From an uncultured Bacilli bacterium (lineage in GTDB: Bacteria > Bacillota_I > Bacilli_A > RFN20 > CAG-288): a stretch of DNA of 64,000 bases. The stretch lies in the NCBI GenBank assembly GCA_944371605.1, contig CALVXU010000030.1, positions 116,187 through 180,186 of the forward strand, given 5' to 3'. The notes under the pieces were generated by a model that saw nothing but the letters and a program-made list of their open reading frames with translations, was not told the origin of the DNA and did not search any database. The translations under genes were made by a program, and so were the position numbers. Below are positions 54,276 to 61,993 of this stretch, in pieces; position 1 is the stretch's first letter, and each line of letters begins with the position of its first letter.

Positions 54276-55460
54276 CTATTTTTCTCCTATCTGTTTGACG
54301 ACATCATCCGCATAAGCCTCGGCTGTTTTGATGAGTGAAGAAAGGCTTTCTATCGATACTTCAGTTGATATTTGAAGATGATCGTAAGTGTATTTTAAGG
54401 ATTTGTAAATATCGAGATACCCGATTTTGTTCTTTAAAAAAGCTTCGATAGCCGCTGTATCAACCGCATTATAGTATATCATCCCGATATTAGAATATTT
54501 CTTAAACATCTTAATAGTCAGTTCAAATGCGGGATAAAACGCTTTATCAATCTCTTCAAAATGTAATTTTTTAACCGCGATTTCATCTTCTTCACTTAAT
54601 TTATGTGTTTTCATTTTTCCTTTTGAAAGCGCATAAGCGATACTGACCTTCATATCACATGGCGAATATTCATAGATATATTTGATCTCATCTTTATCTT
54701 TATATTCGATCAAAGCATGAACCAATGATTCCTTGCAAATACAAGCTTTGATTTTATCTAAAGGAAAATCAAATAAAACACTCGCTTCAATAACTTCAAA
54801 GCCTTTATTCACTAAAGTAGCTGAATCTACTGTGATTTTATTTCCCATCTGCCAAGTCGGATGATGCAAGACTTCTTGAGGAGATACTTTAACTAGATCT
54901 GAATATTGTCTATCCCTTAATGAACCACCGCTTGCAGTGACATATAGAGAAAGAATATCTTCAGTATTAACACCTTGCTCTTGTAACGTTTTCAACAATT
55001 TAGCTAAGGCAACATGTTCACTATCGACCGGATAAAGATGGCTTTTTGAAGTTTTCAAAGCACTTTTGATCAATGAAGAACCGATCACTAATGATTCTTT
55101 ATTAGATAAAAGAACATCTAAATCATTTTGAATAGCTGTTAGTGTCGGTTCTAAACCGACATTTCCCATCAATGAGTTAAAGACTGTCGCCTGACACTTT
55201 TTCACCAGTTTAACACTTGCATCAACACCGGAAAGAACGACATAAGAAGGATGTCTCTCTTGAAAAATCTTAGCTTTTTTAGCATCAGTGATCGCTATAT
55301 ATTTCAAAGAATCAAAATAAAATAGATAAGGTTCTATCAAATCAATTTGTGAATTAAAAGAAACTCCGACTAATTCATAATCGAAAGAATACTTTAAAAT
55401 ATCTAAACACTGTCTACCGATTGAACCAGTAGCACCTAAAACAATGATTTTTTCTCTCAT
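54276..55460 (-). CDS. dxr: 1-deoxy-D-xylulose 5-phosphate reductoisomerase
   Basis: The protein has about 394 residues from the ATG at 55458-55460. A longer frame upstream lies inside cdsA and is not needed. It has the NADPH motif VLGATGSIG, the LLSNKESLV region, DSEH metal binding, SGGSLRD and NKGFEVIEA. It makes 2-C-methyl-erythritol 4-phosphate, the committed step of the non-mevalonate isoprenoid route, which supplies UppS downstream in metabolism. It overlaps cdsA by 4 bp (ATGA). Confidence 0.96.
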   Translation of the reverse strand: MREKIIVLGATGSIGRQCLDILKYSFDYELVGVSFNSQIDLIEPYLFYFDSLKYIAITDAKKAKIFQERHPSYVVLSGVDASVKLVKKCQATVFNSLMGNVGLEPTLTAIQNDLDVLLSNKESLVIGSSLIKSALKTSKSHLYPVDSEHVALAKLLKTLQEQGVNTEDILSLYVTASGGSLRDRQYSDLVKVSPQEVLHHPTWQMGNKITVDSATLVNKGFEVIEASVLFDFPLDKIKACICKESLVHALIEYKDKDEIKYIYEYSPCDMKVSIAYALSKGKMKTHKLSEEDEIAVKKLHFEEIDKAFYPAFELTIKMFKKYSNIGMIYYNAVDTAAIEAFLKNKIGYLDIYKSLKYTYDHLQISTEVSIESLSSLIKTAEAYADDVVKQIGEK

Positions 55461-56560
55461 AATAAGAAATTCCAAGCATGAGAAGTGAAGAGAAGCACTA
55501 AAGAACACATGATTGAGTTCGTTAAAATCGAATCAAAGCGATCGATGACGCCACCATGCCCCGGAAAGATTTTACCATAATCCTTGATACCAAATTGGCG
55601 TTTGATAAGCGAGAAAGCAAATCCGCCGACGTTTCCGATAATCGGCATTAAAATCGCTAAAAGGACCAAAAAAGGCCATGCTGTACCAGAAAAAACATGA
55701 ATGGATTTTAACAGAGGAGAATCAGCGAATTGGATGAGACCAGGAACGAGTGGAGATTTAAAGCAATATTCACAAATAGCTGCAAACCCTAATGACAGTA
55801 ATGTCGAGAAAAAAGCTCCGCCGATAAATCCTTCCCAAGTCTTATGTGGAGAGATTCTTGGATTCATGCGATGTTTACCGAAAAATGTGCCAAAGAAATA
55901 AGCGCCTACATCAGCACCCCAGGTGCCGATTAACATGAAGAAGAAAATCAAAGAAGAATTATAACGCTGAGAAAGATTAAATGTATTGTAATACGTTGAC
56001 ATGTATTCAGTGATTGGAATTTCCCTATTTAACCACGGAGGGTTTACCATCGTACTGCTCAAGATATTTCCTTCATCTAAACAGATCCCTGGTGAATTAG
56101 GAAAATATCTCAAAAAGTACATGCACTGAAATCCCAAAGCGAATATCAAACCGACAGTGAAGAGATAAGTGACATCTGATAGCGTGACTTTTGTTGAAAA
56201 GACAGCTACCATCAGCAAAAACAACGCATACATGATCAATCCGGAGATTGAAACAAAAATGTCTTTTAAATAAAAATCGCCAGGAAATTCACCTTTAGAA
56301 GCCCAATTTTTAACAAAGATCCAAAATATAAAAGATAAAAGAAAAACATAGACACCAACTTTAACATACCAAGGAAACTTGGTACTGCCCGGAGCAGTGA
56401 GTATCTCATGGATACCAACAACAGCTAGCACTGCGAAGAAAATGAAGAAAAACCAGCCGCCTAAAACTAGGCAAGGCACTAGAAGGGCGGTTAAGACAAA
56501 GCCAGTGATGATGCGAGTCAACATCGAATTTTTAGACGAAACACTCAATTTATTAATCAT
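55457..56560 (-). CDS. cdsA: Phosphatidate cytidylyltransferase
   Basis: The protein has about 367 residues, longer than the typical 260-300 because of an extended loop between helices. It has around eight transmembrane helices and the CDP-alcohol signature near the C-terminus (KDYGKIFPGHGGVIDRFDS in the usual position). It makes CDP-diacylglycerol for phospholipid synthesis. I take the ATG at 56558-56560, with a TTGGAG site upstream, rather than an in-frame TTG. It overlaps uppS by 8 bp. Confidence 0.95.
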   Translation of the reverse strand: MINKLSVSSKNSMLTRIITGFVLTALLVPCLVLGGWFFFIFFAVLAVVGIHEILTAPGSTKFPWYVKVGVYVFLLSFIFWIFVKNWASKGEFPGDFYLKDIFVSISGLIMYALFLLMVAVFSTKVTLSDVTYLFTVGLIFALGFQCMYFLRYFPNSPGICLDEGNILSSTMVNPPWLNREIPITEYMSTYYNTFNLSQRYNSSLIFFFMLIGTWGADVGAYFFGTFFGKHRMNPRISPHKTWEGFIGGAFFSTLLSLGFAAICEYCFKSPLVPGLIQFADSPLLKSIHVFSGTAWPFLVLLAILMPIIGNVGGFAFSLIKRQFGIKDYGKIFPGHGGVIDRFDSILTNSIMCSLVLLFTSHAWNFLL

Positions 56561-57293
56561 TTTTGATAGCTCCAAATCGACGAGAACGGCTTTGATATTG
56601 CTCCAGACAAGAAGATAATTCTTTTAAAGTAAAATCCGGCCAATAGCAAGGCGTGAAAACAAATTCAGCATAAGCACATTCATATAAAAGACAATTAGAT
56701 AAGCGCTCTTCCCCACTAGTTCTAATCAATAGATCAATATCTGGGAGCTTAGAAAAATAGAGATGCTCAGAGATCAAATTTTCGTTGATATCAGGAATAG
56801 AAATTTTCCCATTTAAAACATCAACAGAGATCTCTTTACAAACTTTGACTAATTCCTTTCTCCCGCCATAATTGAACAAAACATTAAAATAATGACTATC
56901 ACCAGCTTTAGTCTCATCAATCGCTTCGGAAATTGTCTCTAAAACATCAGCTGGAATTCTTTGATCTTTCAAGTCACCAGATACAAAAATACGAATACCT
57001 TTTTCTTTAAATTCCTGAATATTGGTTTTAAAAAAATCCTGTAATAATTGAAAAAGCGTCTGAATTTCTTCAGGCGGTCTATTCCAATTCTCAGTTGAAA
57101 AAGTAAACAGAGAAACAGCTTTAATCCCATAATCAAAGAAGCAGGAATCAATTATTTCTTTGATTCTTTTAACACCGGCCTTGTGGCCCATTGAGCGTGG
57201 TAATAAACGCTTTTTTGCCCAGCGTCCATTACCATCCATGATAAATGCTAAGTGCTTTAAGGGAGTCTTAGCTTGAAATTGCTGAAGCTCCAT
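56553..57293 (-). CDS. uppS: Undecaprenyl diphosphate synthase
   Basis: The protein has 246 residues. This cis-prenyltransferase has the catalytic Asp20 in FIMDGNGRWAK, the FSTENWNRP motif and the C-terminal RTSGEERLSNCLLYE-type substrate region. It builds the C55 lipid carrier for peptidoglycan. It is located 3 bp after frr and overlaps cdsA, the standard order. Confidence 0.97.
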   Translation of the reverse strand: MELQQFQAKTPLKHLAFIMDGNGRWAKKRLLPRSMGHKAGVKRIKEIIDSCFFDYGIKAVSLFTFSTENWNRPPEEIQTLFQLLQDFFKTNIQEFKEKGIRIFVSGDLKDQRIPADVLETISEAIDETKAGDSHYFNVLFNYGGRKELVKVCKEISVDVLNGKISIPDINENLISEHLYFSKLPDIDLLIRTSGEERLSNCLLYECAYAEFVFTPCYWPDFTLKELSSCLEQYQSRSRRFGAIKND

Positions 57294-57296
57294 TTA

Positions 57297-57839
57297 TTAT
57301 ATCGTCTCTATCTCTTCAATCTTCTTAGCTAAAAGTTCATCAACAATTTTAGTGTGCTTATCAGTGGCTTTTTGAATCTCATCCAAGACATCATGTTGCA
57401 TATCTTCGGAAAGATTTTCATCTTTCTTGACTTTATTATTGAAGTCTTTTCTAATATTTCTCAATGCGACTTTGCTATCTTCACCATATTTCTTGCATTG
57501 TTTAATCAAATCCTTACGTCTATCTTCACTGGGTGCAGGAAACTTTAACATGATAGTTCCGCCATTGACGACAGGATTGCAACCTAAGTCTGCCTTATTG
57601 ATACCAGATAGGATATCTCTTTGAGTAGATGGATCAAAAGGTTTAACGCCTAAATCAGTAGGTGATAAAACAGTTATCGAAGCGACATGTTTTAAAGGCA
57701 TAGATTCACCATAGCAAGTGACTAAAACTTTATCTAAAAGAGTAGGTGAGACTCTGCCAGCTCTGATCGTTCCTAAAGTCTCTTTAAAACTATTGATAGT
57801 TTTATCCATCTTCTCCATACATTCTTGTTTTATATCCAT
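57297..57839 (-). CDS. frr: Ribosome recycling factor
   Basis: The protein has 180 residues from the ATG at 57837-57839 (MDIKQEC), which has a GGAGG site 8 bp upstream. A GTG nine bases earlier overlaps that site. The family motif RAGRVSPTLLDKV and the C-terminal helical half (DLIKQCKKYGEDSKVALRN) are intact. It splits post-termination ribosomes with EF-G. Confidence 0.97.
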   Translation of the reverse strand: MDIKQECMEKMDKTINSFKETLGTIRAGRVSPTLLDKVLVTCYGESMPLKHVASITVLSPTDLGVKPFDPSTQRDILSGINKADLGCNPVVNGGTIMLKFPAPSEDRRKDLIKQCKKYGEDSKVALRNIRKDFNNKVKKDENLSEDMQHDVLDEIQKATDKHTKIVDELLAKKIEEIETI

Positions 57840-57894
57840 AAGAAACACCTCCGATATAATGTAATTATTTTACTATATTTAATAAAAAAAATCT

Positions 57895-58605
57895 TTAGGC
57901 TTTTATGGTTGTGCCCAAATCTTCACCTTTTAATACTCTCACAGCATTAAATGGGTCCGACATATTGAAAACTTTAATCTGGATATTTGAATCAGATAAA
58001 AGGCCAACTGCAGTGGAATCCATCACTTTCAAATTCTTTTTCAAAATATCTTGATAAGTGATATTCTTCAAAAGTTTAGCATTCTTATTGATTCGAGGAT
58101 CATCATCTAACACACCCTCAACTCCATTTTTACCCATCAGAATCGCATCAGCTTTAATCTCTTTTGCTCTTAATGCAGCAGCGGTATCGGTTGTAAAAAA
58201 TGGTGAGCCGATGCCAGAAGCGAAAATAACAACACGTTTTTTTTCTAAATGTCGAACAGCTTTTCTTAAAATATAAGGTTCGCAACAAGCGTTTAATGGT
58301 AAAGCCGACATCACTCTCGTGACTAACCCATTTTGCTCAAATGTCGCCTGTAAAGCCATACCATTCATGATGGTAGCTAACATGCCCATATAATCACCTG
58401 TCGTTTTATCAATGCCGATCGATGGTGCTAAATTACCACGCCAAATATTTCCACCACCAACAACGATAGCTACTTCTATTCCCATTTCAGATATTTCTTT
58501 GACGACATCAGATATAGTTTTAATGAACGAAGGACTATAAGAATGATGATTGTCTTTATCTTCTAAGGCTTCACCTGATATTTTTAATAAAATACGCTTA
58601 TACAT
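57895..58605 (-). CDS. pyrH: Uridylate kinase
   Basis: The protein has 236 residues from the ATG at 58603-58605 (MYKRILLKISGEAL), with GGGAG upstream. The amino-acid-kinase fold motifs are present: KISGEAL, VVGGGNIWRG, and the TDTAAALRA segment for UMP/ATP. It phosphorylates UMP to UDP. It is separated from tsf by a terminator-like hairpin and from frr by about 55 bp. Confidence 0.97.
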   Translation of the reverse strand: MYKRILLKISGEALEDKDNHHSYSPSFIKTISDVVKEISEMGIEVAIVVGGGNIWRGNLAPSIGIDKTTGDYMGMLATIMNGMALQATFEQNGLVTRVMSALPLNACCEPYILRKAVRHLEKKRVVIFASGIGSPFFTTDTAAALRAKEIKADAILMGKNGVEGVLDDDPRINKNAKLLKNITYQDILKKNLKVMDSTAVGLLSDSNIQIKVFNMSDPFNAVRVLKGEDLGTTIKA

Positions 58606-58627
58606 CTTTATTCTCCCATTTAGAAAT

Positions 58628-58651
58628 AAAGCACCCAAGGATGGGTGCTTT
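58628..58651 (-). terminator. Hairpin between tsf and pyrH
   Basis: A perfect 10-bp stem AAAGCACCCA/TGGGTGCTTT with a 4-base loop is followed on the minus strand by TTTATTTCT. It probably gives partial termination after rpsB-tsf, lowering expression of pyrH and frr. Confidence 0.75.
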
Positions 58652-58662
58652 ATAAGATTGTT

Positions 58663-59550
58663 TTACTTGATTTGACTTGCGACTTCAGCAGCAAAATCTT
58701 CTTGTTTCTTTTCAATACCTTCGCCAACAGCATAGCGGATGAATGATGAAACAGTAGCTTTGCTAGCTTTGAGAACATCGCCGACTTTCTTTTCTTGATC
58801 TAAGATGTAAACTTGCTCAGTTAAGACAGAAGAACCTAAATTCTTCTTAACACGACCTTCAATAATCTTTTCTTGAATATTTGCAGGTTTCTTAGCAAAG
58901 CTCGGATCATTTAAAGAAGCTTCTTTTTCAATAGCAGTCTCTCTAGCTATGACATCGCTTGGGATGTCAGCATCTGAGATGTAAGTAGGATTATCATTGC
59001 AAACGTTTAAAGCAATGCCATTAGCAATCTCAGCATCTCCGCCTTTTAAAACGACCAATGTCGCGATTTTACCATTCATATGGATATATGGAGCAAAGAT
59101 TTCATCATCTCCTTTTTCAATGATAGCAAAGCGACGGAAGTCTAATTTTTCACCGAGTTTGATACCAGCATCAATGAATAAATCATGAATAGTTTTTCCA
59201 TCTTTATCAGTACAAGCTAAAGCCTCTTCTTTTGTTTTAGGTTCATCAGCTAAAACGATATCATTAACTCCCTTGACCAATTCTCTAAAAGGGTCAGAAT
59301 TAGCGACGAAATCAGTTTCACAGTTGATTTCAATGATAGCAGCTTTGTTGCCAGAAGTTTTAACCCATGCAACACCTTCAGCGGCAGTACGAGAAGCTTT
59401 CTTTTCTTGTTTGGCGATACCTTTTTCTCTCAACCAAAGAGCAGCCTTTTCTAAATCTTCGCCATTTTCAATCAAGGCTTTCTTACAATCCATCAAACCA
59501 GCGCCAGTGCGATCACGAAGCTGCTTGATAAGTTCTATAATATTGCTCAT
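58663..59550 (-). CDS. tsf: Elongation factor Ts
   Basis: The protein has 295 residues. The N-terminal UBA-like helices with RTGAGLMDCKKAL and the core motif INCETDFVA identify EF-Ts, the nucleotide exchange factor for EF-Tu. Its start shares one base with the rpsB stop (TAATG), so the two are tightly coupled. Confidence 0.97.
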   Translation of the reverse strand: MSNIIELIKQLRDRTGAGLMDCKKALIENGEDLEKAALWLREKGIAKQEKKASRTAAEGVAWVKTSGNKAAIIEINCETDFVANSDPFRELVKGVNDIVLADEPKTKEEALACTDKDGKTIHDLFIDAGIKLGEKLDFRRFAIIEKGDDEIFAPYIHMNGKIATLVVLKGGDAEIANGIALNVCNDNPTYISDADIPSDVIARETAIEKEASLNDPSFAKKPANIQEKIIEGRVKKNLGSSVLTEQVYILDQEKKVGDVLKASKATVSSFIRYAVGEGIEKKQEDFAAEVASQIK

Positions 59551-60593
59551 TACTTGCTCTCCTCAGTTTTGACTTCAGAAGTGGTCTCAGCTGTTTTTTC
59601 GGCAGTAGTCTCGGAAGCAGTATCTTTATTTCTAGCAGGGGCTTTCTTAAAGTTCTTATTAGCTTTTCTTCTGACGACTCGTCCACCCTTAGCGCTCTTT
59701 CTCATTGCGATAGCATCATCTCTGAGCTTAGAACGGATAGATTTAATCTGCTCATTAGGATCGACAGCTTTAAGCATTTCTGCCATAGTTGAAGAAGCAG
59801 CTTCAGCATCTTTATAAGCATATAAAGGTTCACCGCCTTTACCTTCAACAACAGCATCAGCTAATAATCCGACAATGATGCGAATAGAAGCTTCACCATC
59901 ATCATTAGCAGGAATCAAATAATCGATTTCATCAGGATCAGTATTGGTATCGCCTAAAGCAAAAACAGGGATATGTAATGCTCTAGCTTCAGCGACAGCG
60001 TTATGCTCAGTCTTAGGATCAACAACAACTAAAGCATTAGGAAGCAATCTGATTTCTTTAATGCCTTCTAAGTTTTGGCTGAGTTTATTTTTTAACTTTG
60101 TCTTTTCAGCAACTTCTTTTTTAGAAAGGTTATCAAATCCGCCAGTCAATTCTTCTTGTTCGACTTCTTTGAGTAAAGAAATACGTTTGCAGATGGTTCT
60201 AAAGTTAGTTAATGTTCCACCTAACCATCTATGTGAGACATAGAAAGAACCAGAACGAACAGCTTCTTCTTGAATCGCTTTTTGAGCATAAGCTTTGGTG
60301 CCGACAAATAAAACTTTTCCGCCTTTAGAAACGATGTCCTTTAAAGCATGATAAGCAGTTTGAATCTGTTCAGCAGATTTGTTTAAATCGATGATGTGGA
60401 GATTGTTTCTTTTGCCATAAATAAAATGTCTCATCTTAGGATTCCAATGAGAGACGCGATGTCCGAAATGGCAACCGGCATCTAATAAGGTTTTAGGACT
60501 GACAACTTTATCAGTCTCAGCATGGACTGTACTAGCCATGACATCAGTAGTAGGGGCGGTAGTTTCGACTTCTTTCTTCTCTTCTTCGCTCAT
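59550..60593 (-). CDS. rpsB: 30S ribosomal protein S2, extended at both ends
   Basis: The protein has 347 residues, against about 240-260 in most bacteria. The core (about 30-265) is a normal S2 with LLDAGCHFGHRVSHWNPKM, YGKRNNLHIIDL, LFVGTKAYAQ and HRWLGGTLTNF. An acidic Thr/Glu-rich arm of about 30 residues precedes it, and a tail of about 80 residues follows, first basic (KGGRVVRRKANKNFKK) and then Thr/Glu-rich. It has a strong GGAGG site. The long 5' leader may allow autoregulation, as in other rpsB operons. Confidence 0.96.
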   Translation of the reverse strand: MSEEEKKEVETTAPTTDVMASTVHAETDKVVSPKTLLDAGCHFGHRVSHWNPKMRHFIYGKRNNLHIIDLNKSAEQIQTAYHALKDIVSKGGKVLFVGTKAYAQKAIQEEAVRSGSFYVSHRWLGGTLTNFRTICKRISLLKEVEQEELTGGFDNLSKKEVAEKTKLKNKLSQNLEGIKEIRLLPNALVVVDPKTEHNAVAEARALHIPVFALGDTNTDPDEIDYLIPANDDGEASIRIIVGLLADAVVEGKGGEPLYAYKDAEAASSTMAEMLKAVDPNEQIKSIRSKLRDDAIAMRKSAKGGRVVRRKANKNFKKAPARNKDTASETTAEKTAETTSEVKTEESK

Positions 60594-60746
60594 TTTGAGC
60601 CTCCTTTTTGTTGTTCTTCTAGATGTTTCGAGATGTCAACCCAGTATGCTAAGCATAGAAACTTATCTATTGAATGGTGCGGCATAAAGGACTAGTCGAC
60701 AAGATTCACATCTATGTTTATTCGCACATTAAAAGTGCTATTCGGT

Positions 60747-60774
60747 AATATACCATAGTAATTGATAAATTAAA
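60747..60774 (-). promoter_or_regulatory. Predicted promoter of rpsB-tsf
   Basis: On the minus strand, TTTAAT (60774-60769), 16 bp and TATATT (60752-60747). The leader of about 145 nt that follows contains small inverted repeats, e.g. TATGC-TTA-GCATA around 60645-60660, and could be a regulatory leader. Confidence 0.4.
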
Positions 60775-60991
60775 AGCTTTTTTATATTCTAAATTAAATT
60801 TAAGCTATATATAGATAGATATTTATATTTTATTAGATTTTTGTTTGTTTCAATTTTTTATTCAGTCATCTATATTTTCATATCTCATCTACTCTCTAGA
60901 AGATTATCACTGGTATAGTCTATTTCAAAGTGAAAACTCTTTTTTTACCAACCCAATAAAGTTCAGTTCACTAAATCATACTAATAAATAC

Positions 60992-61020
60992 TTGCTTAAT
61001 TTTAATGTTTAATTTATATT
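60992..61020 (+). promoter_or_regulatory. Predicted promoter of tRNA-Glu
   Basis: TTGCTT (60992-60997), exactly 17 bp, TATATT (61015-61020), placing the start of transcription a few bases before the tRNA. Confidence 0.6.
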
Positions 61021-61036
61021 AATAAGGCATTTTGAT

Positions 61037-61110
61037 GGCCCTATCGACAAGCGGCTTAAGTCTCAGCCCTCTCAAGGCTGCATTCACGGGTTCGAATCCC
61101 GTTAGGGTCA
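61037..61110 (+). tRNA. tRNA-Glu (anticodon CTC)
   Basis: This is a 74-nt cloverleaf. The acceptor GGCCCTA pairs with TAGGGTC (one G-T), and the D-stem is GAC/GTC with GG in the loop. The anticodon stem CAGCC/GGCTG has loop CTCTCAA, giving anticodon CTC at 61071-61073. A 5-nt variable loop and T-arm ACGGG-TTCGAAT-CCCGT follow, with discriminator A. CCA is not encoded. The body closely resembles Firmicutes tRNA-Glu. It reads GAG. Confidence 0.95.
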
Positions 61111-61128
61111 AATTCATTTGAGTAATAT

Positions 61129-61173
61129 GTTTGACACATTCTTAGAACTTCTAGGAGTGTTCAAACTTTTTTT
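61129..61173 (+). terminator. Terminator of tRNA-Glu
   Basis: Imperfect stem GTTTGA-CAC with GTG-T-TCAAAC (61129-61137 with 61157-61166), followed by T7. Confidence 0.7.
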
Positions 61174-61180
61174 AGTTTAT

Positions 61181-61220
61181 ACGATAAATAACGACTTTTT
61201 AAAAAGTCTACGCATATCGT
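61181..61220. repeat. 40-bp interrupted palindrome
   Basis: A perfect core GACTTTTT|AAAAAGTC (61193-61208) is flanked symmetrically by unmatched 6-bp spacers and then ACGATA (61181-61186) and TATCGT (61215-61220). It sits between the tRNA terminator and the 3' end of the ferredoxin gene. The two-fold symmetry suggests a protein-binding site or a cruciform-forming element. It could also act as a weak terminator. Confidence 0.6.
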
Positions 61221-61300
61221 TATAAAAAAATATCAAAATTCTTAAACAAAGCTTTTGAGAGCTCTTCAAAGGACAGAAATACTTCCTAAAAAAGCATTAA

Positions 61301-61927
61301 CTAATAGTAAAATTCAATTTGACCATTTCTTTGTTTCTTAAAATATGCTTTCAATATCTTACTAATTTTAAAATCCAATGCGTGCTTTGGACAGTTATAA
61401 ATACACGCTAAGCATCTTATACACTTATTATTAATTTTTCCATTTTTAATCGCATTATTTAAACAGTTGATGCCACAGGTATTGCATGAGATACATTTAT
61501 TTTTATCTAAGACGATCTTAATACTAAGTTGTGCTCTTAATTTAGGAAAAATATTATATCCTACAGTAGATTTACTTTTTTTGATGTCGATTATTTTTAA
61601 GTCTTTATCATTAAATTTATTTATGAGAGGGATTAAACAATTATAATTTGGTTCGAAATTATCATTTTTTACGTATGAGTGCTTAGTTTGGAAATAACAT
61701 GCTCCGATCAAAGGTAAGTTAAATTTGTACCGCAGTTTAAACAAAGAATTCCCATGTTCTATTCTTCCATACGTAGCGATAGCAATCATTTTATTACATT
61801 TAATATTTTTTAATAAATTATGAAGATTTTTAGGTATGTCTTGACTATGAATTGGGTAGATTAATAAGACATTATTATATTTTATATTTAAATCAACTTT
61901 TTGGAGCTCTATAAGTTTATAATTCAA
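61301..61927 (-). CDS. Flavodoxin-ferredoxin (EFR1-like) protein lacking the FMN-binding loop
   Basis: The protein has 208 residues. The C-terminal third holds two [4Fe-4S] motifs, CISCNTCGINC and CIRCLACIYNCP, as in 2[4Fe-4S] ferredoxins. The front part resembles the middle of a flavodoxin domain (NNVLLIYPIHSQDIP, IAIATYG). EFR1-type proteins normally begin with an F-S-G-T-G-N-T phosphate loop, and here that first roughly 30-40 residues is missing. The frame starts at a TTG with a weak AGG and has an in-frame stop not far upstream. It could be a decayed gene or a ferredoxin that has dropped flavin. It follows the PP-loop gene by 66 bp. Confidence 0.7.
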   Translation of the reverse strand: MNYKLIELQKVDLNIKYNNVLLIYPIHSQDIPKNLHNLLKNIKCNKMIAIATYGRIEHGNSLFKLRYKFNLPLIGACYFQTKHSYVKNDNFEPNYNCLIPLINKFNDKDLKIIDIKKSKSTVGYNIFPKLRAQLSIKIVLDKNKCISCNTCGINCLNNAIKNGKINNKCIRCLACIYNCPKHALDFKISKILKAYFKKQRNGQIEFYY

Positions 61928-61993
61928 AAACCTATTACAAAAAAAGAGACACTTTTTTTGAATTACAAGTATAAGATAAATAAATTACTGCAT

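Larger units (their letters stand above)
60594..61036. other. Divergent intergenic region between rpsB and tRNA-Glu
   Basis: These 443 bp are AT-rich. The left third is the rpsB leader and promoter. The middle (about 60780-60960) shows nothing I can name. The right end holds the tRNA promoter. Confidence 0.6.
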
